Positions 1 to 7,290 are shown, counted from the first letter of the stretch. The stretch: DNA of 8,650 bases from Tannerella sp. (GCA_031277235.1 JAITMT010000257.1:1-8650); one strand, 5' to 3'. Notes: a model not told the origin generated them from the letters alone. A program made the numbers and translations.

Positions 1-2
1 TA

Positions 3-407
3 AACTGTTTCGTGGGATTGTTGATCATTCCACAACAAAAATGGTATGACGAATTACCAAAAGACATCGTTTCAGAAGCAGAATGGGGAATTGATCCTGC
101 TAATATTACAATTATAAAATCTGCATCCGGAAGTACAGAAGATAAGTCTGTACAAAATGTTGCAAGACATTTACGAAATTCAATAGCCCATTATCATTTT
201 GTCATACCGGAAAGTAATTCCGGAGAAATAGAAAGTGTTAAATTTGAAGATTTTTCAGATGATAAGAAAACAAAACAAAAAACAAAACAAAAAACAAAAA
301 TAAAAACGTTTGAAACGGTAATGTCTATTGAAAATATACGTAGATTTACAAATGGACTAACCGAGTTTGCATTGAGGAAAATAGTCCCCGCTGGCGCGGA
401 TTTGTAA
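3..407 (+). CDS. HEPN domain protein (pEK499_p136-like), 5' end missing
   Basis: The frame is open to the window edge, so the start lies outside. The first in-frame start candidate is a GTG at 12, but residues before it (N-C-F) continue the frame and I treat the gene as 5'-truncated. Counting from that GTG, residues 55-60 read RNSIAH, an R-x4-H motif typical of HEPN ribonucleases (R at 174-176, H at 189-191). The opening GLLIIPQQKW and the closing IENIRRF..LTEFALRKI resemble my memory of the pEK499_p136 HEPN family, often found near toxin-antitoxin and defence genes. A lysine-rich repeat (KTKQKTKQKTK) fills a loop at residues 86-98. The last six residues (PAGADL) and the stop are encoded by a palindromic repeat at 386-413, so the native C-terminus was probably replaced. 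The gene is A/T-rich, unlike the operon to its right. RNase activity is inferred from the motif only; no partner antitoxin is visible. Confidence 0.6.
   Translation, partial: NCFVGLLIIPQQKWYDELPKDIVSEAEWGIDPANITIIKSASGSTEDKSVQNVARHLRNSIAHYHFVIPESNSGEIESVKFEDFSDDKKTKQKTKQKTKIKTFETVMSIENIRRFTNGLTEFALRKIVPAGADL
267..302 (+). repeat. 12-nt tandem repeat inside HEPN gene
   Basis: The unit AAAACAAAACAA occurs twice exactly (267-278, 279-290) and a third time with two changes (291-302). Because 12 is divisible by three, gain or loss of a unit keeps the reading frame and changes the number of T-K-Q-K residues in a presumed surface loop. This is a slippage-prone tract. Confidence 0.85.
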
Positions 408-413
408 TCCGTG
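386..413 (+). repeat. Palindromic repeat unit A (forward), overlaps HEPN stop codon
   Basis: This 28-base stretch is identical to 570-597. Its core CGGATT-TGT-AATCCG is a 6-bp stem with a 3-base loop. Translated in the frame of the HEPN gene it gives P-A-G-A-D-L-stop, so the unit supplies the end of that protein. The similarity to the second copy continues for about 9 bases with two differences. Confidence 0.85.
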
Positions 414-420
414 TCGTCCA

Positions 421-459
421 ACTCTAACAGGGTTTCGGAACCCTGTTAGAGTTTTCTTT
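421..459 (+). terminator. Intrinsic terminator of the HEPN gene
   Basis: A perfect 14-bp stem pairs 421-434 with 439-452 around a TCGG loop. It is followed on the + strand by TTTTCTTT. It starts 13 bases after the HEPN stop codon. The other side lacks a T-run (the - strand reads TTGG after the stem), so it should act on + strand transcripts and not on the converging operon. Confidence 0.85.
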
Positions 460-463
460 CCCA

Positions 464-534
464 CTCGCGCCGATTTGTAAACGGTGCGTTGAATATAATG
501 TTAAGAATACGCACCGATTACAAATCGGCGCGAG
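464..534. repeat. Large inverted repeat of units B and B'
   Basis: Arms 464-489 and 509-534 are 26 bases each and complementary at 25 positions, with a 19-base A/T-rich spacer. Each arm is a variant of the same repeat unit seen at 386 and 570 (core CGCCGATTTGTAA). As RNA it would form a very long hairpin; no T-run follows on either strand, so a role in 3'-end protection of transcripts is as likely as termination. Confidence 0.85.
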
Positions 535-571
535 CGAAGTAGCACGGAATCCGCCACCTCTCCCCTGTTCC

Positions 572-633
572 CCGCTGGCGCGGATTTGTAATCCGTGCCG
601 TTCAACACACCGATTACAAATCGGCGCGAGCGG
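572..633. repeat. Inverted repeat of units C and D
   Basis: Arms 572-595 and 610-633 are 24 bases with three mismatches and a 14-base spacer. Unit C (with two bases before it) is part of the 28-base exact copy of unit A. Unit D has CCGATT-TGT-AATCGG (read on the - strand) where C has CGGATT-TGT-AATCCG: both sides of the inner stem changed together, so pairing is kept. A shorter decayed piece, CACGGAATCCGC at 543-554, may be a sixth copy lacking the loop. Confidence 0.8.
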
Positions 634-667
634 AGTTTAGAGTGTAGGTATTAGAGTTTAGAGTTTA
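633..667. repeat. Tandem array of five 7-nt units
   Basis: The stretch divides exactly into GAGTTTA, GAGTGTA, GGTATTA, GAGTTTA, GAGTTTA. Three units are identical. It begins at the last base of palindromic unit D. No coding or regulatory role is apparent. Confidence 0.7.
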
Positions 668-683
668 GTTGATTCCGAGGAGT

Positions 684-707
684 CCGTTCTCCCGTTCACC
701 CGTTTAC
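684..707 (-). repeat. 8-nt tandem repeat covering a stop codon
   Basis: On the - strand three units follow each other: GTAAACGG, GTGAACGG, GAGAACGG. The first contains the TAA stop of the gene ending at 704. The end of that gene therefore lies in repeat sequence, as does the end of the converging HEPN gene. Confidence 0.7.
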
Positions 708-3250
708 CCCTGAACCCCTTTCGCAAGCACAAAAACGTCGTTCACTCCGGTTGGAAAAGCAATCAGATTCGCTTTTGTTTTGCGAAACGGTTTGCCGTTG
801 CGATACACGGTTACTTCTTCCGTTCCCCAGGGATTGCGCAGTTTACATTCTTTGCCTGCCTGCGATTTGATTTCCACAAATTCAACCGAACCTTTTCTGA
901 ATGATGACGTTACGAGGAAATTACCGCGGCACAGGAGCGTGAATTGCGCGTCCCATTCTTCGGGCAGCGCCGGAAACACGCGGATGACCGTCTCTTCTCC
1001 CGGTCTTGCGGGAATACTCTGGCACAAGGCATTGTGCAAAGCGTCGGCTACCCTGCCCAGCCGTTGCACATTGGTAGTTTGCGCTCCCTCGCTCAAGTCC
1101 AATCTATTGCGCATCACCGAACCTCCATCGTAACGTATCTGGCTCGGAATCAGATAGCGGGTAGCGTCTTTGCGTCCCATCTGCGTCCCGGTAACCGGCA
1201 GTTTCGACAAAATACCGACCCGCGTATCCTTGCCGATACCGTTCGACTCTTGAGACGAATAGCCGCTACCTTTCCGGAAATAAGCGTCATAGGTATTGCC
1301 GGCAATTTGCATCAGAGCTGTATCGGTTGATTCGAGCGTAAGGAGGTCAAAGAACCACACCGGCATGGTGTTCAAGTCGGGTATGCGCATGGCGGCTTTG
1401 ATGTCATTTCGCGTAGGAGGAAGCGAGCGGACGAAAGTCAGAGGTTGATCGGACAGTTCGGGATAGGTGCTGCTCAAAGTCAAAGGCGACAGGTTTGCCA
1501 GCACTTCCGCCCAGGCTTTGCGTAAATCGGCGTCCACATTTAGAATCGCAGCGGCTCGGATGGCTACCGGAAACAAGCCCATGATTGACGAAATTTCCTC
1601 CACCGTGTTATGACCGCCCCACACCGATTCGTTGTCGTTCACATAACGGAGATGGTATTTTCCGTCCGCTTCTTTTTTCAGATTCGGGAAGTTACGGTAA
1701 AACTCCGCTACGCCTTTCAGCATCGGATAGGCTTGATTGGCAAGCCATTCCCGGTCTTGATTATATTCGTACTGCATCCAATACTGGTAAGCGATTTTTG
1801 CTCCCCGCGAGAAAATGTGATTCACCTGTGCAAAACCGCCGCCGCCCTTGTCGGAAAAATGCCAGACGCCGTTTTTCCATCCATCGTCATTTTTCCAGTT
1901 CCAGCGGCTGTTGTGAGGCATTTTGGTCGCAGCATACTGCATAAACTCCGGTGAAACTTCCGACCAGGGTTTTCGGGCAAGATACAGGTCGCGCATCTCG
2001 GCGGCAATATTTTCGGGCAATTCCGACAAGCCGTTGAAAGACACCGTTTCGGGAATATAAATGCCTTTGCTGCCCCATTGCTGCACCGCCGCCCGTTCCA
2101 GCGAGGGAGCCATGCGGGAATACATTTTGAACAGAGGCTGCATCAGTTCGGGACGGTTAGCCGGAAATAATCCGTTCATCAGACAACTTTGGTTGGCGCC
2201 CCAGAACTGGCTTCCCCACTGACGCCTATCGCCGCCTGTTGACCACAACATACCGTTGAATTTGGTTTGATATTCGCCGCGTGAGGAAGACCCCATCAAA
2301 TACATGAAAAAATTATAATGGAGTGTGATATCATCGGCAACTCCATCGGCGCTTGTCAGGTTAACCATGGATTGCTCCCAAAACGTTTTCCACCATTGCT
2401 TGTGCGAAATCAGCATGGCATCATACCCTGTGGATCGGGCTTTTTGCAATTTTTCCAAAGCGTCTGCCGTCACGTCGAAATCCTTATCGAAAGTAGCCGC
2501 ACTTGAAACAAAGACATAAAATGCGCCGTCGCCCGGTTTTACGGTCAGGGTCATTTCGGCTTCGTTGGCTTGCCATACTTTTGCTTCCGCACCGGACACC
2601 GTAACCGCCATTGCCGATTTACAAATATAATCATTTTCACTGAAAGTTTGAGTCAGTGTCATGCGATCTGTTCCTTCCGCTTTGAGGATCGAAACAGCCT
2701 TGTGGTCGCCCCTGTTAGTTACCGGCGGACGCAAGGTTCTCAAGCGTATTACCACCGGCATTCCGTTGCGGTTATCCTGTATTTTTACAGCCATTATGTC
2801 GCCGTCGCTCCATACGAATGTTTCGGTTTTCACCTGCTTTCCATCGGTAGTCGTCATGGCTTCGTAGCATGATAACTGTTGCCGGAAACCGTTTCCGCTG
2901 AAAACTTCGTCATAGCCGGGAAAATCAATATCGAGAAATCCTGTGCCACCGCAATAATCGGAATGGCGTTGTGCGAAATTGTTACTCGATTCGTCATTGG
3001 CAAACACGTCCACGCGGTTCAACTGGTAGCGCAAAGCCGACGGCGTAGTCCATACCAGCGTACCCGTCACGCCGTTTCCAACAGGCATCCCTTCTTCTCC
3101 TGTGCTCACCGGAGTGTCGTAAATCAGGTCGGATTTTGAAATAAGCGCCCTGAAATCAACCGGCGGCAACACGGTTGATATTTTGCTCTGTGCCGTCATT
3201 TCCCAAAAGGAAAACGCGCACATTATCAAATATATGATTTGCTTCTTCAT
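704..3250 (-). CDS. Exported GH95-like glycoside hydrolase (DUF5703 type)
   Basis: An 848-residue protein starting MKKQIIYLIM with a Sec signal peptide (residues 1-20, cleavage near TA-QS). The frame extends upstream to 3361, but that start would lie inside the preceding PL6 gene and hide the signal peptide; the ATG at 3250 leaves a 22-base gap. Residues about 35-280 (DTPVSTGEEGMPVGNG, LNRVDVFANDES, SDYCGGTGFLDIDF) match my memory of the DUF5703 N-terminal domain; residues about 290-740 look like the helical barrel of GH95-like enzymes; 755-845 form a C-terminal beta domain. The usual GH95 Asn-x-Asn region appears replaced by WGANQSCLMNG (350-360). Acidic candidates include E541 in NDNESVWGG, but I cannot assign catalysis. 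It probably removes a sugar such as fucose or galactose from glycan fragments in the periplasm; substrate unknown. Last gene of the operon. Confidence 0.8.
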   Translation of the reverse strand: MKKQIIYLIMCAFSFWEMTAQSKISTVLPPVDFRALISKSDLIYDTPVSTGEEGMPVGNGVTGTLVWTTPSALRYQLNRVDVFANDESSNNFAQRHSDYCGGTGFLDIDFPGYDEVFSGNGFRQQLSCYEAMTTTDGKQVKTETFVWSDGDIMAVKIQDNRNGMPVVIRLRTLRPPVTNRGDHKAVSILKAEGTDRMTLTQTFSENDYICKSAMAVTVSGAEAKVWQANEAEMTLTVKPGDGAFYVFVSSAATFDKDFDVTADALEKLQKARSTGYDAMLISHKQWWKTFWEQSMVNLTSADGVADDITLHYNFFMYLMGSSSRGEYQTKFNGMLWSTGGDRRQWGSQFWGANQSCLMNGLFPANRPELMQPLFKMYSRMAPSLERAAVQQWGSKGIYIPETVSFNGLSELPENIAAEMRDLYLARKPWSEVSPEFMQYAATKMPHNSRWNWKNDDGWKNGVWHFSDKGGGGFAQVNHIFSRGAKIAYQYWMQYEYNQDREWLANQAYPMLKGVAEFYRNFPNLKKEADGKYHLRYVNDNESVWGGHNTVEEISSIMGLFPVAIRAAAILNVDADLRKAWAEVLANLSPLTLSSTYPELSDQPLTFVRSLPPTRNDIKAAMRIPDLNTMPVWFFDLLTLESTDTALMQIAGNTYDAYFRKGSGYSSQESNGIGKDTRVGILSKLPVTGTQMGRKDATRYLIPSQIRYDGGSVMRNRLDLSEGAQTTNVQRLGRVADALHNALCQSIPARPGEETVIRVFPALPEEWDAQFTLLCRGNFLVTSSFRKGSVEFVEIKSQAGKECKLRNPWGTEEVTVYRNGKPFRKTKANLIAFPTGVNDVFVLAKGVQG

Positions 3251-3272
3251 GGTTTTCAAAGATTTTGCTGTT

Positions 3273-4529
3273 CTATTTTGCTGCGGGACCGACATCGGAT
3301 ACCGTGAGAACAGGGATATCCAACGTTTGCGGCGAGAGTGCGCCGGGATCGGTTTCCGCATATCCGCTTTCGGGGATATTGCTTATTGTACCGGCTTTCC
3401 AAATGATATTGTCTTCCCATACAGCGCCGGGATAGGGACCGTCAATTTTGACTGCCGTTTCGCCACCGACGATGATGTTTTCGGAAAAAGTCGTAAAAGT
3501 CGCGCCAAGTCCGTTGTTGCGGCTGCCCATATAGTAGGAAGTGCGGTTGTTCAGCATGATATTTTTTCGTATCCCGTTGTTATCCGGGCGATCGTGGCTG
3601 GTAAGCGCAGCGCCGTCGGCTACTTCGGCTCCACCGTTGCCAATGTTTATACCGAGCGTGTTTTGCTCGAAAAAGTTCTCGCGGATGATATTCCGGTCGC
3701 CAAAGATACGCAAGCCGTCGGTGCCGCGAAAATAGTTTTTTTCGACCATGCAGTCGTTTCCGTGCCGCAGTGTGAGTTGTGCGCCGCGACTGTCGAGAAA
3801 GGTATTGCAGCGATAAGTGTTGCCGCAGGATTTGTTGGAAATAAGTTCGTTTTCGCCTTCGCAACGGACAAAGAGGTTGTATTCAACGAGACCGTTGCCG
3901 GTGGACATGCTCAACCCGCTCAATCCGAAGCGGATAGTCTCAAGACCGTTGCTTTCGCCGGAGACTTCCGACTTTTTGAAGTCATGAAAATAATTGTGAT
4001 GGATGTGAAGCCGGCGGGCAACCTGTCCGTTTTCACCGGCGACGTCAATCATGTTTCCAACACGGTTTTTGTCGCGAAACTCGCAATGGTCAACTTCGCA
4101 ATCGTCGCCGCGCACGCCGAGATAGTAGCCTTTGCCTTCGCCCGGACCGAAAATACACCGGGTAATACGAATGTGATTTGCATTGGTTCTGATGGTGTTA
4201 CCTCCGGATGCGTGCGTAAGTTTGAATCCTGAAACGACAACGTATGCCGCTCCGTTGAAGGTAAAGCCGTGTGTCCCTTTTATTTCAACGCCGCCAACGG
4301 ATTCAGCCTGAATGGTAATCAAATTGTCTTTGGAGCCTGTACACGGGACATTGATAGGCTTGTCGGTCGTGTAAACGCCGTTTTTGAGCGCAATCACGTC
4401 GCCGGGGACGGCTCTTTCAATCGCTGCCTGAAACGCGGTAACAGAGTCGTAGGTTTCTGCGAAAGTTCCGGTGATTCCAATGAAAGACAACAGGATACCG
4501 GCAATTTGTTTTTTGAATGTGATTTTCAT
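3273..4529 (-). CDS. Exported family PL6 polysaccharide lyase
   Basis: A 418-residue right-handed beta-helix lyase. The start at 4529 (MKITFKKQIAGILLSFIG) is preferred over the one at 4562 because it opens directly with a signal peptide (cleavage near TFA-ET). Known PL6 features are present: NGLETIRFG (calcium-ligand Asn194), EGENELISNKS with Glu226, Glu228 and the Bronsted base Lys233, and LTLRHG with Arg255, in the same spacing as Asn213, Glu243, Glu245, Lys250 and Arg271 of chondroitinase B. All core residues are intact. PL6 cuts uronic-acid chains (alginate, MG-alginate or dermatan sulfate) by beta-elimination. The protein stops soon after the helix (LTVSDVGP), so it is a short, single-domain member; many alginate-type PL6 enzymes have an extra C-terminal domain. 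Substrate cannot be decided from sequence. Middle gene of the operon, 97 bases after GH2. Confidence 0.88.
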   Translation of the reverse strand: MKITFKKQIAGILLSFIGITGTFAETYDSVTAFQAAIERAVPGDVIALKNGVYTTDKPINVPCTGSKDNLITIQAESVGGVEIKGTHGFTFNGAAYVVVSGFKLTHASGGNTIRTNANHIRITRCIFGPGEGKGYYLGVRGDDCEVDHCEFRDKNRVGNMIDVAGENGQVARRLHIHHNYFHDFKKSEVSGESNGLETIRFGLSGLSMSTGNGLVEYNLFVRCEGENELISNKSCGNTYRCNTFLDSRGAQLTLRHGNDCMVEKNYFRGTDGLRIFGDRNIIRENFFEQNTLGINIGNGGAEVADGAALTSHDRPDNNGIRKNIMLNNRTSYYMGSRNNGLGATFTTFSENIIVGGETAVKIDGPYPGAVWEDNIIWKAGTISNIPESGYAETDPGALSPQTLDIPVLTVSDVGPAAK

Positions 4530-4608
4530 ACGGTAAAAATTTAATGAATAAAGTCGGTGCAAAGTAAATGATTTTGATACTGTTATTGATGGAGCACAGT
4601 CCCAAAAT

Positions 4609-4633
4609 GTTGTAATTTTATCCCGATTACAAC
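4609..4633 (-). other. Inverted repeat at GH2 stop codon
   Basis: On the - strand GTTGTAA pairs perfectly with TTACAAC across an 11-base loop, and the first arm contains the TAA stop of the GH2 gene. Only ATTTT follows, so it is a weak terminator at best. It could partly attenuate transcription or protect the upstream message, setting the ratio between GH2 and PL6. Confidence 0.4.
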
Positions 4634-7167
4634 TGAATCATCTTTGTTTCCATTCCTTCCGACTTTATTGCTACCACACTGTTTTTACTTCCGTTGAGTT
4701 TCACTTTGATCCGGGCGCGACCGTTGTATGCCTGCACTCTGCGCGAACCGGTTGATGTTCCCTGATTGTCAATCAATTTACCGTCTCCGGCTAACTGAAA
4801 TTCAATATAATTGCGGGCGTCAAGACAGAAGACGCCTTTGCTGTCGAGCAGTTCGGCTTCTATCCAGCATTCGTCGTCGCCGGCGGGAAGGATGTTTGCT
4901 TTTAACCGTGCAGGTTCGCTCCAAACTTCGGTTTGATACGTAAACATGATTTCATCAACCACGGCAGTTTTCCCTTTTTTCCCCACGGCGCGCACCCGGT
5001 TTTCGCCGTCGCGGAAAACAACGTCCCAACGCAGTCCGGCAGCCGGAAAGTCGGCGCTGTTGCGTTTCTTCACGCCGCAACTTTTGCCGTTGAGGAACAG
5101 TTCCACTTCGGTGCAGTTGGCGTAAATCTTGATGTCTCTTGTCTCGCCGGATTTACCCCAGCGCACGGGCCAACTGTGCCCATAAATGTGAATCATCGGT
5201 TTTTCAGTCCAGTAGGATTGGAAAACGTAATAACTTTCTTTCGGCGTCAAATCGCGTTCCACCACGCCTTTCTGGTTCATGTAGGGGACAGGGTTTTCGG
5301 GACGGATGGGCGTCGAAAAATCCTTGAAGGGCCAGTAGGCGGTTCCGGTGAGCCAATCCATCGTTTCCTGTTCTTTCAGGTGCCAGTCTATCAAGTTGCA
5401 GATATAGGATTCGCTCCATTCGCCGTCGCGTGAAGCGCGGGCGTTACCGCCGTACAGGGAAGCATCGCCTGCCCGTTCGTCGGTTCCTTTGCCTGTATCA
5501 ATTGCGTCCAAATAACGGTAGGGATCTTCTGCGTGACGGAGCGCATGGCTGTCGCCGCCCCATTCCACATGGAGAAAATGATTCACTTTTTTCATCTCGC
5601 CCAAGGACTCGCGCTTGTAGTCGGTAATTGTGCCGCGATACCAGCCTGCCCAGATGGAGGGTGAGTAAACATCAACAATATCCTTGCAGAAATCGCAACG
5701 GCGGATGGCTGTTTTGCGCGTATTGTCCAGGCGATGCGAAAGTGTGTTCAGTTCCGTCATGAAAGCGCGGATTTTCTCCCTGTCAAATTCGGGAAAATCG
5801 TTCGGCCAGTCGTTCTCGTTGCCCAATCCCCAAATGATGACCGAAGGATGGTTGCGGTGCTGGATAATCATATTGGTGAGCATCCGTTTTGCCTGTTCCT
5901 GATAAGTCGCGCCTCCCAAGCCGCCGCGACACCAGGGGATTTCTTCCCACACGAGGATGCCGAGACTGTCGCATTGTTCGAGTACGATGCGCGACTGCTG
6001 GTAATGTCCCAGACGGATAAAGTTTACGCCCATGTCTTTCATCATCTGCATTTCGGCGCGGATCATTTCTTCGGTCATGGCTGCCGCAACCCCTGCATGA
6101 TCTTCGTGACGATGCGTTCCGCGCAACAGTAGCCGTTGCCCGTTGAGCAGGAAAGGACCCTGTTGCACAAACTCAAAATGACGGAATCCGAATTTTTCGA
6201 TGGCGGTCATTTCTCCGGCTTCCGATTGGAGCGTTATTTTGCAGGTATAAAGATTGGGGGAAGCGGGCGACCACAAGGCAGGTTTGTTGATGGTTTGCAA
6301 AATAGCGGTCAGCGTTTGGAGGCGATCGTCGAACGGGACTTCCGCTTTTACCGCTCTGCCTTTTGTATCATTCATCACAAAAGTGTTTCGATCACCATTG
6401 ACTGAATAGTTGGCATTGATGATTTCTTTTCCATTAGGGTCAAGGATAATAACTTCTCCGGTTGCGTGTTTGATATCCAATGGATTACTCAGTTTGACAT
6501 TTACCTGAAAACTCCCCTGTTTTCCATCTTTATCCACTGAAGCATCCACAAACACATCATCCAATGAAAGCGCAGGAAGGTAAATCAAATTCAGATAGCG
6601 ATAAATACCGCCATAGACATTGAAATCCGACAAATCGGACGGAATCATTTCGGCGTCGCGCGAGTTGTCACAACGGATGGAAAGCGGAATTTTTCCTTTG
6701 AACCGTTTGACGGCGGCTTCGTCTTTCAGGAAAGCCGCCACGGCATCGGTGATATCTACGCTCCATTCGTCGTAACCGCCCACGTGACTGCCGACCTTGA
6801 CGGTATAGACATAGACTTCGGTCTTCTGTCCGGCGCCTTCAAATTCGAGCACCGTCCGTCCGTTGCTGTACGGATTGTTGATGTCGAGCAGGGTCTTGTA
6901 CCAGCCCGGACCCTGGTAGTAGTTCACGTCGGGGTCAACGGCGTCTTCTGCATTGAAACAGTGCGGCAAGGTAACTTCCGTCCACAACGGCACGATTTCG
7001 GGAGAGCCTTCGGCGGCAGGGCGCACAGCCTCCCAACTATTTCCTATGTCGCCACGCAGGAACAGCCAGCCGTCGTTTAGCCGTTGCTTTTGGGTAGTCG
7101 GAACTTTTGCTTCGAGCGACGCGGCTACAAAGCATAAGGTTAAAAGAAAAATGTTGATTCTAAACAT
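4627..7167 (-). CDS. Exported GH2 glycoside hydrolase (beta-galactosidase/glucuronidase family)
   Basis: An 846-residue protein with signal peptide MFRINIFLLTLCFVAASLEA. Order of parts: jelly-roll sugar-binding domain about 28-200 (GPGWYK, YGGIYRYLNLI), immunoglobulin-like domain about 200-330, TIM barrel about 335-650, a DUF4982-like domain about 675-735 (VELFLNGKSCG), and a last beta domain about 745-846. GH2 signatures are NFIRLGHYQQ (382-391) and QHRNHPSVIIWGLGNEN, where Glu451 is the acid/base. Glu535 in HVEWGGD is the expected nucleophile. It is a retaining exo-enzyme that releases a beta-linked sugar (galactose, glucuronic acid or mannose) from the chain end; which one is not decidable here. 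No Cys follows the signal peptide, so it is probably a soluble periplasmic protein. First enzyme of the operon, with a 37-codon reading frame ending 5 bases before its ATG. Confidence 0.9.
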   Translation of the reverse strand: MFRINIFLLTLCFVAASLEAKVPTTQKQRLNDGWLFLRGDIGNSWEAVRPAAEGSPEIVPLWTEVTLPHCFNAEDAVDPDVNYYQGPGWYKTLLDINNPYSNGRTVLEFEGAGQKTEVYVYTVKVGSHVGGYDEWSVDITDAVAAFLKDEAAVKRFKGKIPLSIRCDNSRDAEMIPSDLSDFNVYGGIYRYLNLIYLPALSLDDVFVDASVDKDGKQGSFQVNVKLSNPLDIKHATGEVIILDPNGKEIINANYSVNGDRNTFVMNDTKGRAVKAEVPFDDRLQTLTAILQTINKPALWSPASPNLYTCKITLQSEAGEMTAIEKFGFRHFEFVQQGPFLLNGQRLLLRGTHRHEDHAGVAAAMTEEMIRAEMQMMKDMGVNFIRLGHYQQSRIVLEQCDSLGILVWEEIPWCRGGLGGATYQEQAKRMLTNMIIQHRNHPSVIIWGLGNENDWPNDFPEFDREKIRAFMTELNTLSHRLDNTRKTAIRRCDFCKDIVDVYSPSIWAGWYRGTITDYKRESLGEMKKVNHFLHVEWGGDSHALRHAEDPYRYLDAIDTGKGTDERAGDASLYGGNARASRDGEWSESYICNLIDWHLKEQETMDWLTGTAYWPFKDFSTPIRPENPVPYMNQKGVVERDLTPKESYYVFQSYWTEKPMIHIYGHSWPVRWGKSGETRDIKIYANCTEVELFLNGKSCGVKKRNSADFPAAGLRWDVVFRDGENRVRAVGKKGKTAVVDEIMFTYQTEVWSEPARLKANILPAGDDECWIEAELLDSKGVFCLDARNYIEFQLAGDGKLIDNQGTSTGSRRVQAYNGRARIKVKLNGSKNSVVAIKSEGMETKMIQL

Positions 7168-7172
7168 ATTAA

Positions 7173-7286
7173 TCAGGTATTTGGTTTTTTTATCCGTTGG
7201 ACAGGAGGGAAAAACGAAAATCCTGCATTACTCAAATCGGTTTCGTACAACTCCCGTAAGTAATTCTTTTCAAACTTGACTGTCAT
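7173..7286 (-). pseudogene. Remnant of HigB/RelE-type toxin or leader peptide
   Basis: A 37-codon frame, too short for usual calling, begins with ATG at 7286. Its first 16 residues, MTVKFEKNYLRELYET, closely resemble the start of Bacteroidetes HigB-like toxins (type II toxin-antitoxin, RelE/ParE superfamily) as I remember them. The rest (ending RIKKPNT) no longer follows the family, and the roughly 100-residue toxin fold and a HigA antitoxin gene are absent. The frame lies in the 5' leader between the promoter at 7306-7336 and GH2, and its TGA is 5 bases before the GH2 start, so its translation could couple to GH2. It may be a toxin gene cut short by a rearrangement that placed the glycan operon behind its promoter, or a true leader peptide. 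The family match is from memory and rests on a short stretch. Confidence 0.5.
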
Positions 7287-7290
7287 CCCC

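Noticed and set aside
194..421. 75-codon - strand frame opposite the HEPN gene
   Set aside because: It is phenylalanine-rich because it is the complement of the A-rich repeat tract; no independent support.
386..633. CRISPR array
   Set aside because: The units alternate in orientation, spacers are irregular in length, and no cas gene is present.
464..633. Intrinsic terminator for the enzyme operon
   Set aside because: The inverted repeats are strong, but no T-run follows on the - strand, so termination by the classical mechanism is not supported.
704..3361. Longer 885-residue version of the DUF5703-type protein
   Set aside because: It would start inside the PL6 gene, and the extra 37 residues are basic and low in hydrophobicity; the ATG at 3250 begins a proper signal peptide.
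3183..4232. 349-codon + strand frame opposite the PL6 gene
   Set aside because: It is the mirror of a well-supported gene with intact catalytic residues, has no recognisable domain, and arises from the G/C-rich third positions of the PL6 codons.
3273..4562. 429-residue version of the PL6 protein
   Set aside because: The extra 11 residues precede a complete signal peptide, and the internal ATG at 4529 has an A/T-rich start region typical of the phylum.
4560..4567. Possible -7 element (TTACTTTG on the - strand) for a separate PL6 promoter
   Set aside because: It deviates from TAnnTTTG at the second base and no TTTG lies 19-21 bases upstream; one operon promoter explains the layout better.
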